DNA from: Zasmidium citrigriseum | Lineage: Eukaryota > Ascomycota > Dothideomycetes > Mycosphaerellales > Mycosphaerellaceae | Assembly: GCA_002786025.1 (NCBI GenBank) | Contig: NHNW01000004.1 | Location: forward strand, 62,001-126,000 | Reading direction: 5' to 3' | DNA: 64,000 nucleotides | Shown here: piece after piece, positions 43,073-53,164 of the stretch | Layout of the letters: each line of letters starts with the position of its first letter | Numbering within the stretch: position 1 is the first letter of the stretch | Made by a program: the position numbers and the translations under genes | The notes under the pieces: generated by a model | What the model was told of the DNA's origin: nothing | Seen by the model: the letters and a program-made list of their open reading frames with translations, nothing else | Databases searched by the model: none

Positions 43073-44308
43073 ATGGCAACGGCAACGGTCGCTCCTTCCG
43101 CGACACATAGCGAGGCTCGCCAAGCAGCTCAAGCATATCTCAACGACCGATTAGCTCGTGGCCTGGACGCAAAGCTCACAAGACCATTTACCGTCCCAGA
43201 GATCAACATTGCTCGATCATTCTCCTCAAACGTCGAAGACCGCAAAGCAGTAGCAGCACAAATTCGGGATGCATGCACCAACTCAGGTTTCTTCCACATC
43301 ACCGGCCACGGCGTTCCAGAGGAGGCCCGACAAGCCATCATCAACGCCGCCAAACGTTTCACCAAAGAGCTCCCTCGATCGAAAAAGGAATCGCTTCATG
43401 TGAAGAACAGCAAGTACTTCCGTGGATGGGAACCAGCAGATTACACGTACGTCAATCCCGGTGATTGGAGTGCCGACGATGCAGCTCCTGAGACGAAGGA
43501 GGGCTTCAATTGGGGCTATGAGGCCGGGTTGGATCCTACCGGTGGCGATGGCCAGTATCGCGAACTTGATGGGGAGGATGTCAATGGGAATGGTCTGGCC
43601 TGCTGAGGAGGATCTGCCGGGTTTCTACGATGCTGTGAAGCAGTACTATGGCCAGGTTCTGCAACTCGCTCGCCATCTCTTTCGACTCTTTGCTCTTTCG
43701 CTGGAGCTGCCTGAGAACTATTTCGACGATATGATGACGCATCCAGGCGGCATCTCGAGATTGCTGTACTATCCACCTTCGAAGGATCCACAGCCCTTGG
43801 ACCCGAATCAGAAGGATAAGGAGATCGGTCTTGGAGCGCATTCGGATTATGAGTGTTTCACAATCTTATTGTGTTCGACTGCTTCCGGGCTGGAGATCTT
43901 ATCGCCTGAGAATGTCTGGGTGCCTGCGCCGGCGGTTGAGAATAGCTTCATCATCAATGTCGCTGATTTCTTGATGCGGGTGAGTGTAATTGTGGCAGAG
44001 GCGGTTTGATCCAACATTTGCTGACATCCTTTGCTTGTCTCAGTGGACGAATGGCGTGTATCGGTCGACGGTCCACAGAGTTGTCAACCGAACGACGGAC
44101 GAACGCTACAGCATACCATTCTTCTTTAGCATCAACTATGATCAGACGGTCGAGGTAGGTTTTCTTCATGAGACCTTTGTATAGAGATACTGACTTTGTC
44201 TAGACCCTCCCCAGCTGCGTTTCTGCAGACAATCCCTCCAAATACCCCCCAGTCAAAGCCGGCGAGTACATTCTCGAGCGGCTCAAAGCCACAGCCAAGG
44301 ACGGATGA
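43073..44308 (+). pseudogene. 2-oxoglutarate/Fe(II) oxygenase (isopenicillin N synthase-like), one-base frameshift
   Basis: Exons 43073-43979, 44044-44154 and 44204-44308. The N-terminal DIOX_N part runs PEINIARSFSSNVEDRKAVA...CTNSGFFHITGHGVPEEA. At 43591-43594 the frame breaks: as written it ends NGNGLAC and stops at TGA, while the next frame continues without losing a residue as VWPAEEDLPGFYDAVKQYYG. One surplus G in the GG at 43592-43593 explains it exactly. Downstream the iron ligands are intact: HSD in GLGAHSDYECFTILL and the distal His in STVHRVVN, plus the 2OG-binding RYS in ERYSIPFFF. Undisrupted length would be about 373 residues, as in the family. An intron cannot explain the shift. 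It is a recent lesion or a base error. Confidence 0.82.
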
Positions 44309-44349
44309 TCAAGCATCTCGTTCCACGAATGCAATACCGCATGCTTCGC

Positions 44350-45420
44350 TTATCGATGGAAGTTATCAAGCGGCGCCTCCTTCTCAATCTTCTTCCACAT
44401 ATCATTGATCTTCCCAACTGCGACGTCGCTCAGAGGTCCACCGTTGATCGAATCGAGAGTCTGCTTCAGCTGCTGCGCGGACGAGGCACCAATGATGATG
44501 GCGTCGCCCTGCTCTGGCTTCAATGGCGAGTTGTACTTGACCCAACGGTAGGCGAGATCTGCGGGCGTGCATCCCTCCTCCTTGGCGATGCTCTGCCACT
44601 CGGCGAGAGCTTCGAGAAGGCTTGGCCTGTTGTACATATCGGTGTCTTGAGCACGCGACCAGTATCAGTAGATGTCTCAAAAGAGATTCTGGCCCGGAGC
44701 TTTTACTTACACATGCCAGGGTCATTTGAAGTGTTGAAGCGACCTGCGCCTTCTTTAATCTGCTGGGCCGTTTTGGTCAGGAAACCTCCTGCCAGTGGCG
44801 AATATGCGTAGAATGCAATGCCCAGCTTGCGGAGAGTTGGAAAGAGCAGCTCCTCCTGCTTGCGCGCGACGGCATTGTAATTGCCTTGGTATGCGGTCGG
44901 AAGGACATATCCCTTCGCTTTGCAGTGGTCGTATACTTTCTGCACGTCCTCAGCTTTGTAGTTCGACAGACCGAAGCGCTTGAAGAAGCCAGACTTGTGG
45001 ATCTCGTCTATTGCCGAAAGGGTCTCGTCGAGTGGCGTATTCGCATCTGGGCCGTGAATGTAGTAGATGTCGACTTCGGACCCCAGCAGCTCTTTGCTCG
45101 TCTTGGCATCATCGAGGATGTTGGCTTTCGAAGCGCCTCCATTGGGATTGAAACCGCCCCGGGTCTTGGTGTCGATGGTGAAGCGTTTGCCAGCTCCTGC
45201 TTTGCCTAGGGTCTCCTCGCTGGGACCGTAGAGGCGGGCAGTGTCGAGGACTTTGCAGCCGCCTTTCTCCTGGAGGTTATGTTAGCTACGACTCATCAAT
45301 GGCGTACATGGTCTCGCATACCAAGATATCGAAAGCCTCCTGCACCTGTTCAATCGTGCCAAATCCTCTGTTTGGGCTGCCAATGCCACCTGTGCCGAAG
45401 ACGACCTTGATTCCTGACAT
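44350..45420 (-). CDS. Aldo/keto reductase, aflatoxin-aldehyde-reductase-like (AKR7 type)
   Basis: Exons 45420-45322, 45269-44711 and 44645-44350 on -, 317 residues. The tetrad residues are visible: Asp and Tyr in CKVLDTARLYGPSEE, Lys in FTIDTKTRGG and His in YYIHGPDANTPLDE. The C-terminal NADPH-binding block is AIIIGASSAQQLKQTLDSI. The AKR7/AKR13-like fold reduces aldehydes and ketones with NADPH; the physiological substrate is unknown. The start MSGIKVVFGTGGIG at 45420 is chosen because the beta-barrel begins there; the open frame goes up to 45522. The second intron's acceptor (CTCAAG|AC) is the least certain splice. It converges on the frameshifted oxygenase, 41 bp between stops. Confidence 0.9.
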
Positions 45421-46999
45421 CTTGCTTGCTGTGGTGCTTTTCGTATCGTGATGAGCTCCTCGTAGAAGGTGGAGGTGAAAGTGACTTTTCAAAAGGAAGA
45501 AATCGAAGCAAGCTCGCTCCAATGTCCAGTATTATAAAGCAGTGACGCGATAGCGGAGCAAACTCCTACCTTATAGCTACCTGAGGCGTGCCTTCTGGGC
45601 AAGTCTGCATGCGACCATCGCAGCAACTGCCTAGACGAAACGAATGGCGTCTCGAGTCTTGGTGGGGGAGGTGCTTTTCGGCACCGGGCCTAGGAGATAT
45701 AACGTAATCAAGGACAGGACCGAAGGAAGCTTCCTGAACGTCTTCCCTACAAGTTTCTGCCTGTTCCAGTTGGAGACAGCATCGTCGTTGTCGAGCTCGG
45801 GTCCCTTCGCTCTCCTTGATCCATCATCATAGGGTTCTCGGCCGCGATCATCGGTGGAGCGAGGAGAGAGAAGGACTCGTGAATCGATCTTGTGGAAGTG
45901 AAGGCATTATGAACCGGACAGAGACTCTGCGGCACCGCCATCGTGTTCGAAGTATTGATGAGAAAGCAATGCATGTGAGAAAGAAAGATGTGAGAGAGCG
46001 CGGTCGACGACTGCGGCGTGGTGTCCATCCAAGACTACGGTGTCCCAGAGCTTCGCAAAGGCAACCCTCATGTCATCTTCGACGGCGCCTCTTCACCTCC
46101 CGGCCCTCTCATAAGGCTGAACGAACGACTGATTCACTACAACGTAACGTACGGATACGACCGAGCGCGCGACTATACTTGGCGCAGGCCACATGTACTT
46201 TACGAGAAGGAGCGATAGCCTGCAATGTCAGCTCGCATTTTGCCGACCTGCTCACCTTGTGACTGGTCCATCGCCAAGCCACACGACAGGACGCCCACTT
46301 GCTTATGAACGACCTCACCTTCCAGCCTGTCCGACTCGGCCAGCGACACTGGATCTCGCTCATTTCGCCTTATCAAGGGCCACTGAGCAACAGTTCCGCG
46401 CCATCATTTGGGAGTTGTCTGTCATTCCTGTCGGCGGCGATAACAAAGCGTTGAGAAACAGCCATGTGGAACGACGATGGGCCTGCTCATCAGAAGTATG
46501 GCGACCTCGTACTGCGGTGACTTCAAGATTGTTCTTCAGCGCCGCTTTCGGTATGGCCGGTCATCCTGTCACCTCGCACTCTTCAGAACTCGCATTCTCC
46601 CGCTGAGTGTCGCTGCTGATGGGCGGTGCAGCACCACTCCCATGATCCTCCTGAGCTGTATCCGGTGCCACACGCCCACTCCTTTTGCATGACCTCGTAT
46701 CTTCATAGTAATCTCAGTGACTCGTTGCCGGCACGCCGTATGGTATCATGTAAGTGTCGAAGGACCGGTCGTCGCCTTATTCCCCTTTGCGCCCCCGTTC
46801 CCTCTGTCCTACGACTCGCTACGGTGGCATTTTTTTGTGAACATTTGTTTCTCTGCCATTCAACAACCCTTCACACCGACCACTACGCGCGTCGAAGATA
46901 CGGCACAATCGTTTCAATAGCTACCAACCCGATTCTTAGGATCATTTCGTTCGACCTAGGACTCGGGAGACTTACGCAGCCGTCGTCGTCCCCTTCAAT
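45421..46999. other. Long intergenic region with one unassigned short ORF
   Basis: About 1.6 kb without a recognised gene. A frame closing at 46218 (MVSIQDYGVPELRKGNPHVI onward, with NERLIHYNVTYGYDRARDY) reads more like protein than its neighbours, but has no clear start or splice partner and no family resemblance. Confidence 0.35.
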
Positions 47000-48133
47000 A
47001 TGATCGAATACCAACGAAGTCCCTCGCCATTCAGGCGATGGAGCACTCGTAGACAGGCGTCCGTATACATCGCCATCACCGTGGTCACCTTCTTCCTTGC
47101 CTTTGTGGTCCTGCCACTCCCTCAGCGATACGACATCCGAAGCGATTTAGTCGAGCAAGTAACAGATATCGCCAAAGCACATCTGCCAGAGCCTGTTAGC
47201 AAAGACTCGCAAAGCTTCACCCCACCTTCGTTAGCAACAACAGACTCCAAGTATGCTTACGCAACGTTCCTCGGACCAAGCACCCACGAAGAGGAACATG
47301 ACATGAACGAAGACAAATACTTCGTAGCCGCACGCCTGCTTGCATACCAGCTGCTCCATGCACCGGAGACGAAGACGAGGGCCGACATTCCCTTGATCGT
47401 GCTCGTCAGCACCACGGTATCGGAGGCGAAGAAGAATCGTCTTCGGAGGGACGGCGCGATTGTCTGGGAGCGGGAGGGCATCGATGCTGATTGGATTGAT
47501 ACTCCTGTCCCAGGCTGGAGGACAGTGTTGACGAAACTTCGACTGTGGGAGCTCACCGAATTCGAACGGATCTGCTTCCTGGACGGCGATACAGTGCTTG
47601 CAAAACCTATCGACGACGTGTTCGAGGATCCAGCAACTCGATCTCTGTTGACTGGAAACAACGCAGAGGCGATACACGAAGACGAGGCGCCCCTCCCGCA
47701 ATCATATCTCTTCGCCGCGATTCCAGAGATGAAGCCGGTCCATCATTATCCCCCGACCGAGGAAGGTCACGACTGGCCGAACGGTGGATATTTGAACGCT
47801 GGTTTCTTCGTTATGGAGCCCAACCTCGACATGCTCGCATACTATCTGTCGCTGTTAGCAGTACCGAACAAGTTTGATTCCGTCCTCCCCGAGCAGAACC
47901 TTTTGAACTTTGCGCACCGGCCACAAGGGAACATGCCGTGGAAGATGTTGGACACCAAGTGGAACATGCACTTTGTCAGCAAAGAGGATCTGGACGGCGG
48001 GCTCTACTCACTGCATGTGAAGTACTGGAAGCCATCAGATGACCGTCTGTTCCCTTTCCTTGAGAGTTGGCGGTGGAGAATGGAAGGGTTCCACCAGGCG
48101 CGAGATCGATTTCTGTTCAATGAAGAGCTGTGA
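47000..48133 (+). CDS. GT8-type glycosyltransferase, type II membrane protein
   Basis: One exon, 377 residues. Residues 21-43 (ASVYIAITVVTFFLAFVVLP) form a signal-anchor helix after a short basic tail, placing the catalytic part in the Golgi lumen. The metal-binding DxD lies in FERICFLDGDTVLAKPIDDV at about residue 195. Further family blocks are WPNGGYLNAGFFVMEPNLDM and SVLPEQNLLNFAH, as in glycogenin-like and Gnt1 (N-acetylglucosaminyltransferase) enzymes of fungi. It transfers a sugar from a nucleotide sugar to glycan or protein; donor and acceptor are not determinable here. The start is the first Met and leaves a normal cytosolic tail. Confidence 0.9.
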   Translation: MIEYQRSPSPFRRWSTRRQASVYIAITVVTFFLAFVVLPLPQRYDIRSDLVEQVTDIAKAHLPEPVSKDSQSFTPPSLATTDSKYAYATFLGPSTHEEEHDMNEDKYFVAARLLAYQLLHAPETKTRADIPLIVLVSTTVSEAKKNRLRRDGAIVWEREGIDADWIDTPVPGWRTVLTKLRLWELTEFERICFLDGDTVLAKPIDDVFEDPATRSLLTGNNAEAIHEDEAPLPQSYLFAAIPEMKPVHHYPPTEEGHDWPNGGYLNAGFFVMEPNLDMLAYYLSLLAVPNKFDSVLPEQNLLNFAHRPQGNMPWKMLDTKWNMHFVSKEDLDGGLYSLHVKYWKPSDDRLFPFLESWRWRMEGFHQARDRFLFNEEL

Positions 48134-50452
48134 ATGGGGATACTGGTCCCACTGTCAAATTGTATTAGCAAGGTGTTTTGGGAGTGTTTACGCAGCGCCT
48201 AGCGGCTGTCATGATATCATGTTCTTCTTGCCGAACGAGGCACAACCCTTCGATGGCATCGCTTCATCAGTCGATGTTGCCATTATACCTCTCTGAATCG
48301 ACACGGTTCAATGAGCTGCATCTCTATCTGATCATTGTAGAGCACACCTCTAACGATCTAGCCGGTCGATCAGGCCTGACAGGGTCCTGTGGTTGTTCGC
48401 ATCAGGTGGACCGGCTGCCGAATGAGGGCTATGCAAGCGTTGATGAAACGCCATGGCAGCGGGTGACCAAAACACATGTGCCTTGCGTGAAGACCGCAGG
48501 CTGTGCACCCTCTCAGAGCCCAGATGTTCGATTCTCTGCACTGATTGGACGCCTGGATTGCGGAAGAGACGTTTCAGGGCGGCTAGGATTGAACATCTGC
48601 CGGCAGCAAGGCACGTCACCAACAAGGCGAAACGCCGAACCATGTGCAGACACGCACACGAGGCAGCTAAGCGACGTTGTACGAAGGGCGCACAACCGCT
48701 GTAGAGATGCTACGGCAACATCTTCGAATGTGCTTTTCGGAAGGTGAAGTCGGTCGCTAACACAGGCATCGTCTCTCAAACCCGGTCGTTGACGGTGGCG
48801 GCTTTCCCGCCGGATGATCCTCCGCAACCGCTGGGATGGCCCTTCTGTTGCAGTGGCGTGAGAGTTGAGCAGCATGATGATGCTGAGGCTGACGTGAGAG
48901 GCGAAAATTCACAGCAGCGCAGGAGGTCGAGCATCAAACATGCACAAGCGGTGATGTTCGTATAAGGAGAGTGGTGATGGGAGTTTGTTCCGGCGAATGA
49001 AACGAGCAGCGGGTGAAGTCGGTGATGTTTGGCGCACGCGGAAGGCGCGATGGAAGAGCGGGATGCCTGCCACCTCGTGCGATGCTTGTTGTTGCGACGG
49101 CAGGAGCGACCGGAGGGCATGCAGCGCTGCGGCGTAGGATGCTCTGCAGCAGGCCCAAGAGCGCATGGAGTTTCATGCAGGATTGTTGTTGTTGCTCGAT
49201 GGCGATGGCGCTCGTCTGCGCGCGCTCGTCTGGCTCTAGCGCGGCCGTCGTTCGTGCCAAGGCCAGTGACGAACGAGCTCCCGCGCTTCAAAAAGCCGCT
49301 GGGCCCCCAGCAACCAGTAAGTTGCCTCGATTCCTCTGTCCAATAGTGACACTCCATCGATTCCATCTCTCATTCGCTGCGACACGCTCGGCGTCGCGTG
49401 TCTGAGCACGTCGATAACATCTGGTACGCAATGATACGCCCTCCCTCCCAGTAACGTGATGGCCGTCTGCTGCGAGGCCCTGTTGTCGCCGCCTGCTACC
49501 GCCCTCTGCCCATGACGCAGGTCGCGCGCGCGACGGCCATTGCGACAAGCACCGCACGACATCTAACGCTGCCGCAGATCCAGATCCAGTGCAAGGAAGA
49601 AGCTGCCTTCGTCGCTGCCCGCGACCGCCCGACCGCTAATAAGGTAAGCCTGCCAGTCCCATGCACCGTCCTCTGGCGCTGCTGCAAAACACCTGTCGCG
49701 CCCGCGCTGCGCAGCGCAAACCACCGAGCTAGCTGGCATCCCAAGCGCACATTGCAAGAAGCACAGCTCTCCGCGACCCTCCCGCCACCGCTGCTATGCG
49801 CCGTGAGACCGCCCACGCGACTGTCATCGACACGCCCGCCCGCGATGCTTTGCTGTCACATGTGGCGGTGCGAGCGAGCAGCGAAAGCTTCGTCGCATAT
49901 GCGCTGGCGGATCTGCTCGATTGGAGGTTATGCGCTGGCAACGCGCGGGAAGGCATGCAGCTCACCTCTCTACCCGCTCCTCTTGCACCGCGTCACCAAT
50001 TGCTGCCCGCCGTGCCTGTATTTGAGCCTAGGAACCGTCGCTAACCTTTGGCCCAGCTCTCTAGTCCCCGTCGCCCGCCCTCCGCTGCACTGCGGTGCTG
50101 TGTAGCCTGTGGCCAGTAACGAGGTACGCCGCGAACCCTCCTCTCTCACTCGTCCTCGACCCATCGTGCACCGCCTCGCCAGCACCTACTCGTTCGCCAG
50201 GACCAGCACGTCGGCAGCGGTCCTCCCGAGAGGCCCGCTCGACACTGCCCGTCGCCCTGCGCGCCTGCAGGGAGTCCGCGTCCTGCCACAGCACAGCAGA
50301 GCGCATCTGCTCCGCGCCTTTGGGCAGCGACAACACAGGCTGACACCTCATCGCGTCTTCAGCTCTAGCTCGTTGCGCGCCGCCGCCATCATCTCGCGCC
50401 GCTCTCGACCCCGGAACCTTGATTAGCTCTCCGCTGCCTCTCTCCTCTGATC
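48134..50452. other. 2.3-kb gene-poor region upstream of hapB, G+C-rich in its second half
   Basis: No family was recognised. From about 48980 to 50440 the DNA is G+C-rich and open in many overlapping frames on both strands, none with protein-like features. It probably carries the promoter and long 5' leader of hapB, and may include a leader intron. Confidence 0.4.
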
Positions 50453-51475
50453 ATGGACTCATACCCACAGTATCATACGCAGCAACCGTCCGCCTACCCG
50501 CACGCGCACACGGGCTCACAGCAAACCCACGCCAGTCCCGTCATGCAGACCCAACAACCTCCAAACTACGGCCAGCACCAGCAGGCGCCCCAAATGCAAC
50601 AGCATAACATGATGTCCTCTATGGGATACAACCCTGGCTATGGCATGCAACCGCAGTATGGCGTGTCGCCATCGCAGGCCGCGGCCATGGCCACTGCGGC
50701 CGCATCTGGGTATCCAGCATACTCGATGCCTGATTCGTCGATGCCAGGCTCGATGCCACAAACCTCACCGCGCATGCAATCAGTGAAGACAGATGGGACT
50801 CTGCCTCGACCCAGCCCGCAGTCGCCGCGACAAAACCAAATGAACGTGCCGAGCACCATGGCGTCTCAAATGAACATGCCGCCGGCGCAACCGATGGCAA
50901 ACAACATGCAACAAATGCAGCAAGGACAGCTGAACCAGCAAAGAAGGATGTCAACAGTTAACAGCCCTGCCGTTGCCAATCAGCCTGGCCAGCCTCCCAT
51001 GGGTGCGCCCCGCCCTCCCACTCAACCACAACAACCACAAGCACAACCTCCGCAACAGCAACAAGCGTCGCCCGAAGTTCCCGTAGCCGGCGCGAATGAG
51101 GAGTCGCCCCTCTACGTCAACGCGAAGCAGTTCCATCGGATATTGAAGAGGCGCATGGCAAGACAGAAGTTGGAGGAGGCACTAAGGTTGACCAGCAAGG
51201 GCCGGAAGCCATACCTTCACGAGTCGAGACACAACCATGCTATGCGTAGGCCAAGAGGTCCGGGCGGTCGTTTCCTGACCGCAGAGGAAGTCGCCGCGAT
51301 GGAGGCTCGGAACGGATCAATCGGCGACGGAATTTCGGATTCAAAAGGTGAAAATGGCACTGCCGTGAATGGCAGTGGAAGTGCTAAGCGGAAAGCAGGT
51401 GACCAGAAAGACACTCCGAGCAAGAAGGCGAAGAACTCGGACAATGGCGATGAGGACGACGATGACGACGGATGA
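50453..51475 (+). CDS. hapB: CCAAT-binding factor subunit HapB (HAP2/NF-YA)
   Basis: One exon, 340 residues. The core begins at about residue 216: EESPLYVNAKQFHRILKRRM is the A1 helix that binds the HapC/HapE (NF-YB/NF-YC) dimer, and SRHNHAMRRPRGPGGRF (about 260-275) is the A2 part that inserts into the minor groove at CCAAT. The N-terminal 210 residues are Gln/Pro/Met-rich; the C-terminus has nuclear-localisation-like KRK and KKAK clusters and an acidic end DEDDDDDG. With HapC/E the protein activates many promoters, and with HapX it mediates iron starvation responses in fungi. Length is close to other dothideomycete and eurotiomycete HapB proteins. Confidence 0.96.
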   Translation: MDSYPQYHTQQPSAYPHAHTGSQQTHASPVMQTQQPPNYGQHQQAPQMQQHNMMSSMGYNPGYGMQPQYGVSPSQAAAMATAAASGYPAYSMPDSSMPGSMPQTSPRMQSVKTDGTLPRPSPQSPRQNQMNVPSTMASQMNMPPAQPMANNMQQMQQGQLNQQRRMSTVNSPAVANQPGQPPMGAPRPPTQPQQPQAQPPQQQQASPEVPVAGANEESPLYVNAKQFHRILKRRMARQKLEEALRLTSKGRKPYLHESRHNHAMRRPRGPGGRFLTAEEVAAMEARNGSIGDGISDSKGENGTAVNGSGSAKRKAGDQKDTPSKKAKNSDNGDEDDDDDG

Positions 51476-52097
51476 TCGCGTGCGGTTCTGCCGCCACCTC
51501 TGTGCAAAGATTCAATTCTTCTGTGGGCGCGCTGCCCTATACCTCCAGGGCGCGTCGCCATTTCTCGACGAGCATTACAATGTGCTCATTTTGTACTAAT
51601 TTCATTTGTTGCAAGCAAGCGATTCTGGGAACGGATTGGGACAAGCCAGGGAGCGGCAAAGATTGAGATACCACACCTGTTGCCATCACGCATGGCATTT
51701 TCTGTTGATGACGTTACGCAGCGTTGGGTCTATGTTCACACAAAGTTGGGCCAGACGGGAGGAAAGCATGCTCACGCAGAGAGGCGTTCAGGCGCAGCAG
51801 ATGAAATCCCACTCGTTATACCCAAGCAGCCGGCTGCGATGTGCCTCTAGTGGTCTGGTCATGGATGGGAGTAAGGAGCTGTATCAGTACTACATGTAGA
51901 CAAGAATGGAATCGCTGCGGTGCCGGAGTGCTACTCGTATCATTGTGTTGCATCTGATTTCTGTTTGGTAAATCGTTACTTGACATCTGATCTTGCACGT
52001 GGCGGTCGGCCCGATCTGGACGCGAACTCCGACTCCCTGCTTGAGAAGACCTCACCTCCTGCAGCATCGAATTCCATCCACCCCAATCGCCATCAAA
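51476..52097. other. Intergenic, no gene seen
   Basis: About 620 bases holding the hapB 3' region and the mL54 promoter. Nothing else was recognised. Confidence 0.45.
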
Positions 52098-52819
52098 ATG
52101 ATCTGCCAACGCTGCATGCAACGCCTAGCAAGGCGAAAGACCTCTTCTCTCCCTCTACGACCCTTCTCGACGTCTCCTTCGAAGCAAGCGCAAGCAGTCA
52201 CCGCACACACGACCACCGCGACCAATCCTCGACCCAACGATGTCCCCGCCGCGACTTCCACATCGGCTGCTCAGCCCTTCAGCACACCGCTATCTCCTTC
52301 GCCTGAAAAGCAAGATCTGCCGATAAACCCGAAGCAAACCAAAGCGGCAGCTGCCATTCAGTCCAGTGTACCGGCAGGGACAGTCCTCAAGGGGCTCAAT
52401 TTCATGAAGAACAAGCAGGATCCCGTGGCGATGGAGGATCACGAATATCCCTCGTGGCTGTGGGGCGTGTTGAAGAGCAGCGATGCGGCGGGAAGTAAAG
52501 GGGCGGATACCGAGGGTGATCTTTTCTGTGAGTTTGAGATATTGCTGTTGTGTGAGGCGAGGACTGATGTGAGACAGCAAAATCGAAGAAGCAGCGAAGA
52601 ATAGCAGCGAAGGCTTTGAGGAAGAAACAACTCCAGGATCCTGAATCGATGGCTCCTAAGATCCCTTTGTACGAGCAGAGCATTGATCTGCCGAGTGGTG
52701 ATGGATCGTTGCAGGGTGCGAAGGATGCTGCACAGGCAAGGAACGAGTTGACCAAGGCTATGAGGGAGAAGCGAAGGAGTAAGATCAAGGAGGACAATTT
52801 CTTGAGGGAAATGAGATAA
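52098..52819 (+). CDS. MRPL37: Mitochondrial large-subunit ribosomal protein mL54 (L37)
   Basis: Exons 52098-52527 and 52578-52819, 223 residues. It starts MICQRCMQRLARRKTSSLPL, a basic, Arg-rich mitochondrial presequence. The core is VPAGTVLKGLNFMKNKQDPV followed by EDHEYPSWLWGVL, the signature of the mL54/MRP-L37 family, then after the intron KSKKQRRIAAKALRKKQLQD and a C-terminal basic helix. It is part of the mitoribosome large subunit. An upstream in-frame ATG (51993) would add 35 residues without presequence character; I prefer 52098. A 10-bp tandem (ATGAGATAAG, three copies) overlaps the stop codon at 52811-52840. Confidence 0.88.
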
Positions 52820-53164
52820 GATGAGATAAGATGGGATAAGAGACGTTCAGGGTTCGTCATGATGTGAAGAAGAGGATGAAGCGGCCGTCACCTGATGGAC
52901 TTGATCTATTGGACACAATCGCCACTTCATCGCCATGGTCAGCCTTAAGAAACTGGCCTACCGCAATCGAGACGGCCACCGAAGAGAACGACGATCTGGA
53001 ACGGGTTATTTTCAAACGCACGGCCATTCAATTCTTCGGAGACTATCCATCTGTTGTCTCCAAACCTGGCTTTCCATCACAACAATCAACCATCGCATAT
53101 CCTTCTCTCATTCATGCGGCTTTTCCTATCCTATTAACCGCCTCTCAATCAAAAGCCAAACGCA
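52820..53164. other. Intergenic between convergent genes
   Basis: About 345 bases between mL54 and the acidic repeat protein. No gene was recognised. Confidence 0.4.

Noticed and set aside
43073..45420. Oxygenase and aldo/keto reductase as part of a secondary-metabolite cluster
   Set aside because: No polyketide synthase, peptide synthetase, terpene cyclase or cluster regulator lies nearby, and the flanking genes are housekeeping (NOC4, ATP4).
49512..50105. 197-codon + frame upstream of hapB
   Set aside because: Arg/Ser/Cys-rich, in a G+C-rich stretch open in most frames; no motif, no splice support.
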